Part shown: positions 7,819 through 17,105 of the stretch, in pieces
Position numbering within the stretch: the first letter of the stretch is position 1
Layout: each line of letters starts with the position of its first letter
The notes under the pieces: model-generated
What the model was told of the DNA's origin: nothing
The model's database searches: none
Seen by the model: only the letters and a program-made list of their open reading frames with translations
Assembly: GCA_965653565.1 (NCBI GenBank)
Contig: CBFHAI010000018.1
Location: 1 to 64,000 of the forward strand
Direction: 5' to 3'
DNA: 64,000 bases
DNA from: JALCLA01 sp965653565
GTDB taxonomy: Bacteria > Pseudomonadota > Gammaproteobacteria > Xanthomonadales > Xanthomonadaceae
Translations under genes and position numbers: made by a program

Positions 7819-10308
7819 ATGCGCTCGATCCACGACCTACGCGTCTGCTTCACCCTGATCGTCACCGCTGCCTTCGCGCCAGTCGCGGCGAATGCCGGTG
7901 CGGCTTCTTTGTCCGCCGGTTATGCACATGCCTGCATGATCGACGACAGCGGTCAGGTCGATTGCTGGGGCTGGAACGGCGGCGGTCAGTTGGGGATCGA
8001 CGGTTCCCGCAGCCGCGTCGCCGTACGCGTCGAGTCTTTGCCACCGAATATCGCCGCGATCGCCGGCGGCACGATGCATAGCTGCGCATTGACGGCTGAT
8101 GCGGTCGTCGTTTGCTGGGGTGGCAACAGTCTGGGGGAACTGGGGCGCGACACCGGCGGGCAAGTCGTGGGCAACGCACCGGAGCCGGTCGCCGGACTCG
8201 ACGTCGGCGTGACCGCCGTTGCCGGGTCCCGCTCGCACTCGTGTGCACTCACCGGCGCCGGCGGCATCGAATGCTGGGGCTCGAACGAAGCGGGCCAACT
8301 GGGGGGTTCGCAAGCCGGAGCCGGCGAGTACAGCGCAGTCCCGATAGAAGTCCCGCTCGGCCCGGCGATCGGCATGCCACCGGTGGCCGCAGTGAGCGTG
8401 GGATCGTGGCATTCCTGCGCCATCGACGATGTCGGCGATGTACGGTGCTGGGGCTACAACGGCTTCGGCCAATCGGGCATCGATCCCGCAACGGCGTATC
8501 TGGTTGTTGTTTCCGCCGCATCACCGCCGCCATCGGTGAACTTCGCGGTGAACGCGACCCAGGTGGCCGTCGGCGGCTACCATACCTGCGCACTGCTCGA
8601 TGGCGGCGCGGTCGAATGCTGGGGCTGGAACGGCGAAGGCGAATTGGGCAACGGCTCGATCGGCGAAGACACGTCGAGCTTCGCACCGCAGGCAGTGTCG
8701 GGCTTCGACGGGAATCTTCCGGTCGAGCAGATCGCCGCGGGCGAATTCCACAATTGCGCATTGCTTGCAACCGATGAAGTCCGCTGTTGGGGCGACAACG
8801 GCTGGGGCCAACTGGGCGATGGCACGGTGACCACGAGCAGCGAGCCTGTTGCGGTTGTCGGTCTTCCGCCGGGCGAGATCGAATCGATCGCCGCCGGTTA
8901 CGACTTCAGTTGCGCGCATTATTCGAACGGCGAAACCCGCTGCTGGGGCAACCATCGCAACGGCGAACTCGGCGCGGGCGGCGCGCTGTTCCGACCCGAT
9001 CCCGTGCTCGTGCAAGGCCTGCCGGAACCGATCGTCGACATCGAAAGCGGCAACGTGCATGTCTGCGCATTGGGTAAGAGCGGCACAGTGTCATGCTGGG
9101 GCCGCAACTACGATGGACAGGTAGGCGATGGCAGTGCGCTGGATCGTCCGATTCCCGTTGCGCTGGCCGGTTTCGACGAAACACCGAAAAAGCTGGCGTC
9201 CGGGCCGTTCCACACCTGCATTTCGTCCGCCGGTGGCCGGACGCAATGCTGGGGCTACAACCAGTATGGCCAGCTGGGCGACGGAACCACGCAGCCTTCG
9301 CCAATCCCTTCGAACGCGTTCGACATCGCCCCCGCCCCCACTCAGCTGGAAGCCGGCAGCATGCTGGGACAAAGTTGTGCGCTCAGTGGCGGAGCCTTGC
9401 AGTGCTGGGGCGCGCGATTCGGGATGCAGGCGAGCGGCGCGCCGATCGCTAACATCGCGCCATACCCACTGGATTTCGACGCGCCCATCACACATTTCGC
9501 ACTGGGCGAAGAACACGGCTGCCTGCTGACAGGCACAGGAGCGGTCTGGTGCTGGGGAAACAATTTTTCCGGACAATTGGGCGATGCGGCGGCGGCGAAT
9601 ATCAGCCCGGAGCCACATTACACACCCTACCTGCCCGAATCGTTAGCAATAGCGGCAGGCCGCTGGCACAGCTGCGCCGTCGCTGTCGAAGGTGCAATCC
9701 GTTGTTGGGGTAGCAATTTGTACGACGCCCTGGGAGATGGCGTAGTTGAAGGCGGCGCAGGCAGCAGCAGCGCCACGCCCATCAGTGTGGCGGGCTTCGA
9801 CGGCAGCAGCGACGAACAGCGCGGCAACGGCGTCATCGCGTCGCTCGCGCTCCACACTTGCGCCGTCAATCGATTGAACCAGGTCAAATGCTGGGGCCTG
9901 GCCGATGCGGGCCAACTCGGTAATTCTCCCGACGCCGACGGCTACTACGAATCCACGCGCCCCACCGCGACGACGGTTGATCTGCAGATCGGCACCATCG
10001 TCGACCTCGCGGTCGGCAGCGATCATAGCTGCGCGCTGTCAGACACCGGCACCGTCGCCTGCTGGGGCGCCACCACGTACGGCCAGCTCGGCAACGGCGA
10101 ACTCGGATACTCGGCAACGCCGGTTCTTGTGCAGCAGCCACTGTTTTCAAACGGATTTGAGGCGCCTGGGGCGGTGTCAAAGGAAGTACGCCGGCGACAC
10201 GGAACAAAGTCACTTGATGTTCGCAACGCCCTGCGACCGAACCGATCGAAAGATCCCTCGACCGGTAACAGCGCAGCCGTCGCTCAACCGCGAGGGCCCT
10301 TCCGCTAG
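7819..10308 (+). CDS. Secreted RCC1-repeat (beta-propeller) protein, 14 repeats
   Basis: Exported protein of 829 aa. I start at 7819 because GAGGAC precedes it and the signal peptide (about 1-27, ending ANAGA) begins there. The body is 14 copies of an RCC1-like repeat of about 50-60 residues, each with H-x-C-A-L ... V-x-CWG-x-N-x-x-GQLG, enough for two seven-bladed propellers. The paired cysteines of each repeat could form disulfides, as expected for an extracytoplasmic protein. The tag LFSNGFE, which normally ends such proteins, is followed here by about 46 atypical, basic residues, so the natural stop has probably been lost. It overlaps the convergent gene by 4 bp. Ligand unknown. Confidence 0.9.
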   Translation: MRSIHDLRVCFTLIVTAAFAPVAANAGAASLSAGYAHACMIDDSGQVDCWGWNGGGQLGIDGSRSRVAVRVESLPPNIAAIAGGTMHSCALTADAVVVCWGGNSLGELGRDTGGQVVGNAPEPVAGLDVGVTAVAGSRSHSCALTGAGGIECWGSNEAGQLGGSQAGAGEYSAVPIEVPLGPAIGMPPVAAVSVGSWHSCAIDDVGDVRCWGYNGFGQSGIDPATAYLVVVSAASPPPSVNFAVNATQVAVGGYHTCALLDGGAVECWGWNGEGELGNGSIGEDTSSFAPQAVSGFDGNLPVEQIAAGEFHNCALLATDEVRCWGDNGWGQLGDGTVTTSSEPVAVVGLPPGEIESIAAGYDFSCAHYSNGETRCWGNHRNGELGAGGALFRPDPVLVQGLPEPIVDIESGNVHVCALGKSGTVSCWGRNYDGQVGDGSALDRPIPVALAGFDETPKKLASGPFHTCISSAGGRTQCWGYNQYGQLGDGTTQPSPIPSNAFDIAPAPTQLEAGSMLGQSCALSGGALQCWGARFGMQASGAPIANIAPYPLDFDAPITHFALGEEHGCLLTGTGAVWCWGNNFSGQLGDAAAANISPEPHYTPYLPESLAIAAGRWHSCAVAVEGAIRCWGSNLYDALGDGVVEGGAGSSSATPISVAGFDGSSDEQRGNGVIASLALHTCAVNRLNQVKCWGLADAGQLGNSPDADGYYESTRPTATTVDLQIGTIVDLAVGSDHSCALSDTGTVACWGATTYGQLGNGELGYSATPVLVQQPLFSNGFEAPGAVSKEVRRRHGTKSLDVRNALRPNRSKDPSTGNSAAVAQPRGPFR

Positions 10309-11264
10309 CTCCCTTGCGGCGGCGAGATTTCCGCTGGCGGATCAGCCTCGACCTCCAGCGGCTTGCGACATTCCGCCTCATAGCGATCACTCAACTCACG
10401 CCATCGCGTCGGAGATTTTGTCGCGACGATCTCGGCCCACCAATCGCGGCACTGCTTGTCTTCCTCGGCATTCAATGTCTTCGGATCGTTGAGTACGACC
10501 AGATAGTTCTGGCCGTTGTTGACGATGCCGCAGGAACCGCCCATCGCGAGCAGTGACACCTTGCAGACGATCTTGGTGCCGGGGCTGCGCGGCACGGGAA
10601 TCTTCACCGTCGCGGTGGTTTTTTCGACGGCTTTTTCCAGCGCTTCGCTGAGCGGGTCTTTCTCTTCGACCCAGCCTTTCGCGAACCGCGTGTTGCGATA
10701 TTCGATCGCGGCGGGTCGCTGCGCGAACGAGCGCGCCTGCATCACGCCCGGCGGCTGAAATTCGAATGCCCGATCTGCGCGCGTGACGGCGGCCAGGTCG
10801 GATTCCACCTGTGCCGGCATGTCTATCGATCCATCGGCGCGGAAAATCTGCAGCGCAGCCGTGGGAGTTTCAAGCCCTTCGCCCTTGGCAACCCCTTCCG
10901 CCGCGGATTGCGCCACGCGCGGCGTATCGGGCGGCGCCGACACGGTGGGCTTGCGACGATTCGAGTCGCCGGACCCACTCTCCGCTTCGCGCCGATCGCT
11001 TCTGCGCGGCATCGGCGGCGGCGGGCGCGATGTCGAAACGAACGTCACGTAGGTGACATCGTTGGAAGCCGCGGGCATTCGCATCCGCGTCCATCGCTCG
11101 ACCCACCCGTAGAACACCCCGTGCAGGCAGACGATCGCGGCCAACAATATTGCGCGTCGCCGCCACGGCAGCGGGACGGCACGCAGGTCGTCCAGACTGC
11201 GCCACCGAGGCCCGGAGAACACCAGGTGCGCGGCGGGATCGTCAGGCTCGCATTGGGTCGGCAC
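10305..11264 (-). CDS. Proline-rich single-span membrane protein, unknown function
   Basis: Protein of 319 aa that I do not recognise. Residues 1-34 are cytoplasmic. One membrane helix lies at about 36-54 (RRAILLAAIVCLHGVFYGW), then a Pro/Ser/Arg-rich stretch to about 130, as in TonB-like or energy-transducing proteins. The C-terminal domain (about 210-300) contains KIVCKVSLLAMGGSCGI and NYLVVLNDP with two or three cysteines, suggesting a periplasmic disulfide-bonded domain. No TonB C-terminal motif is visible. It converges on the RCC1 gene, overlapping its end by 4 bp. Confidence 0.75.
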   Translation of the reverse strand: MPTQCEPDDPAAHLVFSGPRWRSLDDLRAVPLPWRRRAILLAAIVCLHGVFYGWVERWTRMRMPAASNDVTYVTFVSTSRPPPPMPRRSDRREAESGSGDSNRRKPTVSAPPDTPRVAQSAAEGVAKGEGLETPTAALQIFRADGSIDMPAQVESDLAAVTRADRAFEFQPPGVMQARSFAQRPAAIEYRNTRFAKGWVEEKDPLSEALEKAVEKTTATVKIPVPRSPGTKIVCKVSLLAMGGSCGIVNNGQNYLVVLNDPKTLNAEEDKQCRDWWAEIVATKSPTRWRELSDRYEAECRKPLEVEADPPAEISPPQGS

Positions 11265-11410
11265 AGGACAGGTCGAAGGCGAAGGCCGCGCGACAGTAAC
11301 CGAGCCATGCGCAAAGAGTCGGTTAAACGCGCGTTCGCCTGGGCGCGGCAGTCAGCGCGCAGTTACGCAGCAAGGCATCGACACTCGCCGCCAGCGCAGG
11401 GTGTGGAGTC

Positions 11411-11484
11411 TGGAGCGGGTGATGGGAATCGAACCCACGCTAGCAGCTTGGGAAGCTGCAGTTCTACCATTGAACTACACCCGC
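11411..11484 (-). tRNA. tRNA-Gly(CCC)
   Basis: The minus strand folds as a full cloverleaf. The acceptor stem is GCGGGTG/CACCCGC, the D arm contains AGTTCAATGGTAGAAC, and the anticodon stem GCAGC/GCTGC encloses the loop TTCCCAA, giving anticodon CCC. The T arm GTGGGTTCGATTCCCAT follows, with the 3' CCA encoded at 11411-11413. Length with CCA is 74 nt. Confidence 0.97.
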
Positions 11485-11593
11485 GTCTGGCGACGATGAT
11501 AGCCAGTGGCCCCGGCGCGGGCAAACGAGGCGCGCGCCTCGGCCTCGATCCGCACGACCTACTTTGAACGGCAAGACGACGATCCCAACGACG

Positions 11594-11794
11594 ATGCAAA
11601 TCCTGCTCAATGGCGAACCCTTGCAGTTGCCCGGCCCGATCGACGTGGCGGGGTTGCTCGCGCATTTGAATCTCGGCGAGCGCCGCGTCGCGGTGGAGGT
11701 GAATCGCGAAATCGTGCCGCGCAGCCGGCATGCGGGGTTTGCGCTGGCCGAGGGCGATGCCGTGGAACTGGTGCACGCGATGGGGGGCGGCTGA
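11594..11794 (+). CDS. thiS: ThiS, sulfur carrier protein for thiamine synthesis
   Basis: Ubiquitin-like sulfur carrier of 66 aa ending in the diagnostic Gly-Gly (MGGG). The C-terminal glycine is adenylated and thiocarboxylated by ThiF/sulfur donors, then gives sulfur to ThiG for the thiazole ring. I use the ATG at 11594 (MQILLNGE), the normal N-terminus. Conserved blocks are VNREIVPRS and LAEGDAVELVHAMGGG. It is followed 2 bp later by a GNAT gene and then thiG. No TPP riboswitch (THI box) is visible between the tRNA and this gene. Confidence 0.95.
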   Translation: MQILLNGEPLQLPGPIDVAGLLAHLNLGERRVAVEVNREIVPRSRHAGFALAEGDAVELVHAMGGG

Positions 11795-11796
11795 CG

Positions 11797-12222
11797 ATGG
11801 CGTTCGATATCGACACCGATCCGGCGCGGCTCGATCGCACGCTGATCCATCGGCATCTGAGTGAGGAAACCTACTGGGCGCGCGGCGTGCCGCGCGAGGT
11901 CGTCGAGCGCGCGATCGAGCATTCGATCTGCTTCGGCGCCTATCGCGATGGCGCGCAGGTGGGCTTCGCGCGGGTCGTGACCGATCGCGCCACCTTCGCT
12001 TATCTGGCCGATGTCTTCGTGCTGCCCGAGCATCGCGGCGGCGGCTGTGCGCAGCAGATGATGGAAGTGATCCTCGCGCATCCGCAGCTGCAGGGGCTGC
12101 GCCGGTTCGCGCTCGCCACGCGCGATGCGCACGCGCTCTACGCGCGCTATGGATTCACGCCGCTGGCCAAACCCGAGACCTTCATGGAGCGCTACCGGCC
12201 CGACGTCTACATCCCGTCCTGA
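11797..12222 (+). CDS. GNAT-family N-acetyltransferase
   Basis: Acetyltransferase of 141 aa. The fold is complete: QVGFARVVTD (beta4), YLADVFVLPEHRGGGCAQQMME with the R-x-x-G-x-G/A acetyl-CoA loop, and LATRDAHALYARYGFTPLAKPETFME, the C-terminal signature of a common single-domain subfamily. The substrate is unknown. It starts 2 bp after the thiS stop and precedes thiG by about 120 bp, so it is probably co-transcribed with thiS without a proven role in thiamine synthesis. Confidence 0.92.
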   Translation: MAFDIDTDPARLDRTLIHRHLSEETYWARGVPREVVERAIEHSICFGAYRDGAQVGFARVVTDRATFAYLADVFVLPEHRGGGCAQQMMEVILAHPQLQGLRRFALATRDAHALYARYGFTPLAKPETFMERYRPDVYIPS

Positions 12223-12345
12223 TCGACGCGCGCTCATCCTCGCGCGTCGATCGTCCCGGCCGATCACTCCGGCTCGATCATCGCGACCCGACCGGCCGCA
12301 GCGAAAGCGCTGCCCGCCGACGCGATCTCGGGCGATAATCGGCGG

Positions 12346-13155
12346 ATGTCCACCTCCCCCGCCACCTCGCTCCCCGCCGACGACCCGCTGATCGTCGCCG
12401 GCCGCCGTTTCCATTCGCGCCTGCTCACCGGCACCGGCAAGTTCAAGGATCTCGACGAAACCCGCCGCGCCACCGAGGCGGCCGGCGCGCAGATCGTCAC
12501 GGTCGCGATCCGCCGCACCAACATCGGGCAGAACCCGGGCGAGCCGAACCTGCTCGACGTGCTACCGCCGGATCGTTACACCATCCTGCCCAACACCGCC
12601 GGCTGCTACACCGCCGACGATGCCGTGCGCACCTGCCGCCTGGCGCGCGAACTGCTCGACGGCCACAACCTGGTCAAGCTCGAAGTGCTGGGCGACCAGC
12701 GCACGCTGTATCCGGACGTGGTGCAGACGCTGGCCGCCGCCGAGCAATTGGTGGCCGATGGGTTCGACGTGATGGTGTACACCTCCGACGATCCAATCCT
12801 GGCGCGCCGGCTCGAGGAAATCGGCTGCGTCGCGGTGATGCCGCTGGCCGCGCCGATCGGGTCGGGCCTGGGCGTGCAGAACAAATACAACCTGCTCGAA
12901 ATCATCGAGAACGCCAGGGTGCCGATCATCGTCGACGCCGGTGTCGGCACGGCGTCGGATGCCGCCATCGCGATGGAACTGGGCTGCCACGGCGTGCTGA
13001 TGAACACCGCGATCGCCGGCGCGCGCAATCCGGTCTTGATGGCCTCGGCGATGCGCAAGGCGGTCGAAGCCGGCCGCGAGGCCTTCCTCGCCGGGCGCAT
13101 CCCGCGCAAGCGCTTCGCGAGTGCGTCGTCGCCGGTCGATGGCCTGATCGGATGA
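12346..13155 (+). CDS. thiG: ThiG, thiazole synthase
   Basis: TIM-barrel thiazole synthase (269 aa) that joins 1-deoxy-xylulose 5-phosphate, dehydroglycine and the sulfur of ThiS thiocarboxylate into the thiamine thiazole. Visible family blocks are [41 protein letters not shown] (Lys forms the Schiff base with the sugar), [10 protein letters not shown] and [21 protein letters not shown]-like [13 protein letters not shown]. The stop overlaps trmB in an ATGA arrangement, so the two are translationally coupled. Confidence 0.97.
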   Translation: [269 protein letters not shown]

Positions 13156-13886
13156 CGACGGCGCCACCCGACGACGAGTCGCCGGCAAGCGACAGCGACG
13201 CGTTGCGTTCGCGCGCGATCCGCAGTTTCGTGCTGCGCCAGGGCCGCATGACGGACGCGCAGGAACGCGCCTTCGCCGAGCATTGGCCGCGTTACGGCCT
13301 CGACTACGCCGGCAACTTGCGCGATTTCGACGCTGTCTTCGGCCGCCGTGCCGAGCGCGTGCTCGAGATCGGCTTCGGCAACGGCGAGGCGCTGCGCTAC
13401 GCCGGCATCCACGAACCGGCGCGCGATTTCATCGGTATCGAGGTGCATCGTCCCGGCGTCGGCCGCGTGCTCAATGCGCTGGCCGCCGACGGCACCTCGA
13501 ACGTGCGCGTCTATTGCCACGATGCCGTCGAAATCCTGCGCCACGAAATCGCCGACGGCTCGCTCGGCGAAATCCGCATCTACTTCCCCGACCCCTGGCC
13601 CAAGAAGCGCCACCACAAGCGCCGCCTGATTCAGCCCGCGTTCGCGGCGCTGCTGGCAGAAAAGCTCAAGTCCGGCGGCCTGTTGCATCTGGCCACCGAC
13701 TGGCAGGACTATGCAGAGCAGATGTGGGACGTGCTCGACGCGCAGCCGCGACTGGCCAACGAAGCCGGCCCGCGCGGCTACTTCGACCGGCCCGCCTGGC
13801 GTCCGCAGACGCACTTCGAAGCGCGCGGCCTGAAACTCGGGCACGGTGTCTGGGATTTGCTTTACCAACGACAAGGGAGCCCTTGA
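13152..13886 (+). CDS. trmB: TrmB, tRNA (guanine-N7)-methyltransferase
   Basis: SAM-dependent enzyme (244 aa) that makes m7G46 in tRNA. It shows RSFVLRQGRMTDAQ at the N-terminus, the SAM motif VLEIGFGNGEAL, FIGIEVHRPGVG, and the TrmB signature IRIYFPDPWPKKRHHKRRL with the catalytic-site residues. The C-terminus (RPAWRPQTHFEARGLKLGH) is the family's tRNA-binding end. It overlaps thiG by 4 bp. The thiG-trmB order is common in gammaproteobacteria. Confidence 0.97.
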   Translation: MTTAPPDDESPASDSDALRSRAIRSFVLRQGRMTDAQERAFAEHWPRYGLDYAGNLRDFDAVFGRRAERVLEIGFGNGEALRYAGIHEPARDFIGIEVHRPGVGRVLNALAADGTSNVRVYCHDAVEILRHEIADGSLGEIRIYFPDPWPKKRHHKRRLIQPAFAALLAEKLKSGGLLHLATDWQDYAEQMWDVLDAQPRLANEAGPRGYFDRPAWRPQTHFEARGLKLGHGVWDLLYQRQGSP

Positions 13887-14028
13887 ACCGCATCCCGACC
13901 TCGGGAACTTCCTCCGCAGCGCGCATCGCGCCGCTGCCCGACGCCGCCCGCCGGCTGTCCGCTTCACCCCGCTCCACCGCGTTGCAACCCGACATGGAAC
14001 CCTTGCCGCCACACGCCCGGTTGCGCGC

Positions 14029-15852
14029 GTGAACCTCACCCTCGACATGATGATGGTCATCGCCCTGGTGATTTTCACCATGGTGATGTTCATGTGGGAA
14101 CGCGTGCGCGCCGACGTCACCGCGCTGCTGGTGCTGGTGGCGCTCGGGCTCACCGAGCTGGTGCCGGCCGAGCAATTGTTCGACGGTTTCGCCGGCAGCG
14201 CGGTGATGAGCGTCATCGCCACCATGATCCTGGGCGCCGGGCTCGATCGCACCGGCCTGCTCAACCGCCTCGCCGGCTGGCTGCTGCGCCGGTCGCACGG
14301 TATGGAAGAACGGCTGGTGGTTTTCACCGCGGCGCTCGCCGGACTGATTTCGTCGGTGATGCAGAATCCGTCGGTGACGGCGCTGTTCCTCCCCGTCGCC
14401 TCGCGCCTGTCGGCACGCAGCGGCGTCACGCTGGCGCGGCTGCTGTTGCCGATCGCGATCTGCGTGATCCTCGGCGGCAGCCTGACGATGGTCGGCAGCT
14501 CGCCGCTGATCCTGCTCAACGATCTGCTCTCCGCCGCCAATGCGAACCTGCCGTCCGGTGTGGCCACGCTCGAACCGCTGGCGATGTTCGCTCCGGCGCC
14601 GGCCGGCCTGGCCTTGCTGCTGTTGGGCCTCGCCTATTTCCGGCTGTTCGGCCGCCGCCTGCTCGGCAAGGTCGAAGACAAGGGCGTGGCGCCGTCGCGC
14701 ACCGAGAGTTATTTCGCGCGCACCTACGGCATCGAAGGCGAAGTGTTCGAGTTGACGGTGACGGCCGAAAGCCCGCTGGTCGGCATGTCGATCGGCGAAG
14801 CCGAGGCGCAGCGTTCGGCGCCGTTGCTGCTCGCGCTCAAATCGGGCAACGAATCGCGCTTGTCGCCGCCGGCCGACCAGATGATCTGGGTCGGCAGCGT
14901 GCTCGGCGTGATGGGACGGCGCGATCACGTGTCGGACTACGCGCAGAACAATCTGATGCGCATGCAATCGCGGCTGCGCAATTTCGGCGATCTGTTCAAC
15001 CCGAGCCGCGCCGGCATTTCCGAAGCGGTGATTCCGCCCAACTCGCGTTTCATCGGCCAGACGCTCAACGATCTGCATTTGCGCAAGCGCCACGGCATCA
15101 GCGTGCTGGCGATCAACCGCGGCAACGAAGTGCATCGCGAAGACATCCGCAACATGCCGATCCGCGCCGGCGACATGCTGGTGTTCCACAGCATCTGGCG
15201 CGATCTGGCGCTGGCCGCGGAAAACCGCGATTTCGTCGTCGTCACCGACTATCCGAAAGACGAACAACGGCCGCACAAACTGTGGGTCGCGCTGGCCGTG
15301 TTCGGCGTCGCGCTGGGGCTGGCACTGTCGAACCAGATTGCGGTGCCGGTGGCGTTGATGGCCGGCGTGATCGGCATGCTGCTGTCGGGCGTGCTCAACA
15401 TGGACGAGGCCTACGCCGCGATCAACTGGAAAACCGTCTTCATCATGGCCTGCCTGATTCCGCTCGGCTGGGCCGTCGATTCGTCCGGCACCGCGGCCTG
15501 GATCGCGCAGGCCGCGATCGAGCGCCTCGGCACCGTTCCGGTGTGGGCGATGCAGGCCGCGATCGGCGTTCTGACGATGCTGTTCGCGCTCGTGGTGAGC
15601 AACGTCGGCGCCACCGTGATCATGGTGCCGATGGCGATCAACGTGGCGATTTCGGCCGGCGCCGAACCGCTGCCGTTCGCGGTGCTGGTGGCGCTGTGCG
15701 CATCAAACAATCTGATCAGCGCGTCAAACCCGACGCTCTCGATGGTGATGGGGCCGGCCGGCTATCGCGCACGCGATGTGGTGAAGATCGGGCTGCCGCT
15801 GTCGCTGCTTTACCTGATCGTCGCGATTATCGCGGTGAAGGTCATGTTCTAA
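14029..15852 (+). CDS. SLC13/DASS-family permease with RCK-C (TrkA-C) domains, probable sulfate transporter
   Basis: Inner-membrane transporter (607 aa) of the DASS type. I use the GTG at 14029, giving VNLTLDMMMVIALVIF, which matches family starts; ATGs at 14047-14053 are alternatives and an upstream frame has no membrane character. N-terminal membrane helices run to about residue 205. A cytoplasmic insert (about 215-405) with two TrkA-C-like modules follows (VFELTVTAESPLVGMSIGEA; ISEAVIPPNSRFIGQTL). The second bundle contains VSNVGATVIMVPMAINVA and CASNNLISASNPTLS. It converges on cysB with a 16-bp gap and sits beside cysG and cysK, so sulfate is the likely substrate. Confidence 0.88.
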   Translation: MNLTLDMMMVIALVIFTMVMFMWERVRADVTALLVLVALGLTELVPAEQLFDGFAGSAVMSVIATMILGAGLDRTGLLNRLAGWLLRRSHGMEERLVVFTAALAGLISSVMQNPSVTALFLPVASRLSARSGVTLARLLLPIAICVILGGSLTMVGSSPLILLNDLLSAANANLPSGVATLEPLAMFAPAPAGLALLLLGLAYFRLFGRRLLGKVEDKGVAPSRTESYFARTYGIEGEVFELTVTAESPLVGMSIGEAEAQRSAPLLLALKSGNESRLSPPADQMIWVGSVLGVMGRRDHVSDYAQNNLMRMQSRLRNFGDLFNPSRAGISEAVIPPNSRFIGQTLNDLHLRKRHGISVLAINRGNEVHREDIRNMPIRAGDMLVFHSIWRDLALAAENRDFVVVTDYPKDEQRPHKLWVALAVFGVALGLALSNQIAVPVALMAGVIGMLLSGVLNMDEAYAAINWKTVFIMACLIPLGWAVDSSGTAAWIAQAAIERLGTVPVWAMQAAIGVLTMLFALVVSNVGATVIMVPMAINVAISAGAEPLPFAVLVALCASNNLISASNPTLSMVMGPAGYRARDVVKIGLPLSLLYLIVAIIAVKVMF

Positions 15853-15868
15853 ACCGGATGCTGACCGG

Positions 15869-16837
15869 CTAGCCGCCGGTGCGATCGGCCCAGCGCGGCG
15901 GTTCCGGCCATTGCGGCTCGATGTTGCCCTCCAGCGCGCGACGCAGATCGCGCCGGTCCAACTGCGGCGCCAGCGCCACGACGAGATCGAGCGCGTAATC
16001 GCGCAGCACGCGTTCGCGCGGCAGCACGGCCCAGGCGATGCACTCGGGCACGGCCGACGGCGCCGGCAGCACGCGCAGATCGGTATCGTTGTTGCCGAGC
16101 GCCATCTCCGCGAGCAGGCCGACACCGAGCCCGGCGCGTACATAAGTCTTGATCAGATCGGCTTCGCGCGCAGTAAGCACGAAGTTCGGTTCGAGCCCGG
16201 CACCGGCGAAGGCGCGGCGCAACGACGAATCCGGCCGCGACGACGATTCGTAGCTCACCAGCGGATGCTTCGCGAGCGATGCGAGCGTGGGCGCGTCGGC
16301 GCCGAGTTCATGCGACGACGGCACCAGCACCACGCGCCGCCACCGATAAAGCGGCACCGCGAGTCCTGCCTGCGGCGCACTGCCGGTGGTGCTCACCAGC
16401 GCGAAATCGGCTTCGCCGCGCACCAGGCGATCGAGTACATCGCCCTCGCCTTCCGGGCTCAGATGGAAACTCACGTCCGGATAGGTGCGGCGCAGCGCCG
16501 CGATCGCGCTCGGCAGCACATAGCGCGCCTGCGTATGCGTGGTGACCAGTTCGAGCCGGCCGTGGCCGTCGCCGCGCTGGTTCGCGGCGTACGCGCGAAT
16601 GTTGCCGGCCTCGCCGAGGATGCGGCGCGCGTGATCGAGAATCTGCACGCCGCCCGGGGTGATCGCTTCGAGCGAACGGCCCTTGCGCGCGAACAGCAGG
16701 AAGCCGAGTTCGTCTTCCAGTTGCTTGAGCTGCTTCGACAGTCCGGGCTGGGTGGCATGCACGCGCTCGGCGGCGAGCGTGATATTGAGGCCGGCGTCGG
16801 CGATGGCGACGAGATAGCGCAGTTGCGTGAGGGTCAT
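15869..16837 (-). CDS. cysB: CysB-type LysR regulator of cysteine biosynthesis
   Basis: LysR-family regulator (322 aa; E. coli CysB 324). The N-terminal helix-turn-helix is MTLTQLRYLVAIADAG ... ATQPGLSKQLKQLEDELG. The effector domain carries the CysB hallmark TTHTQARYVLP near residues 100-110, whose Thr and Gln bind sulfate or N-acetylserine. It should activate sulfate uptake and cysteine genes under sulfur limitation. It is divergent from cysG-cysK and convergent with the SLC13-type permease, so all its likely targets are adjacent. Cbl-like function cannot be excluded. Confidence 0.92.
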   Translation of the reverse strand: MTLTQLRYLVAIADAGLNITLAAERVHATQPGLSKQLKQLEDELGFLLFARKGRSLEAITPGGVQILDHARRILGEAGNIRAYAANQRGDGHGRLELVTTHTQARYVLPSAIAALRRTYPDVSFHLSPEGEGDVLDRLVRGEADFALVSTTGSAPQAGLAVPLYRWRRVVLVPSSHELGADAPTLASLAKHPLVSYESSSRPDSSLRRAFAGAGLEPNFVLTAREADLIKTYVRAGLGVGLLAEMALGNNDTDLRVLPAPSAVPECIAWAVLPRERVLRDYALDLVVALAPQLDRRDLRRALEGNIEPQWPEPPRWADRTGG

Positions 16838-17105
16838 GGCGAGGTCACTCGAAAACGGTGGACGAAGGCGGCACGGTCAACGCGGCGGCCTTCGACAACA
16901 GGATTTCGCAGTGGCATCGCGGTGCATGAAGCGTCCTTGCGGAACGCGGTATCGGCGCGAGCCGAGCCCGTTCCAAGCAATGAGGTGATGCCGGCAAGCT
17001 ATAGCAAGGGTTTCGAGCCGTCCAGTGCGATCAGATAACCACACGGCATGAGCAGGTGCGGGGGCATCATTTCCGTGCCGATCGCGGCAGGCCGAGGATC
17101 GTCGC
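16838..17105. promoter_or_regulatory. Divergent cysB / cysG control region
   Basis: 268 bp without a gene, shared by divergent cysB and cysG. It must hold both promoters and presumably CysB sites. I see an AT-richer stretch near 16995-17045 (CTATAGCAAGG and CAGATAACCACAC), but CysB sites are too degenerate for me to place. Confidence 0.4.

Noticed and set aside
11487..11593. TPP riboswitch in front of thiS
   Set aside because: No THI-box core visible, and the region is too short after the tRNA.
12606..14567. 653-codon minus-strand frame across thiG, trmB and the permease start
   Set aside because: Antisense shadow spanning three well-identified genes.
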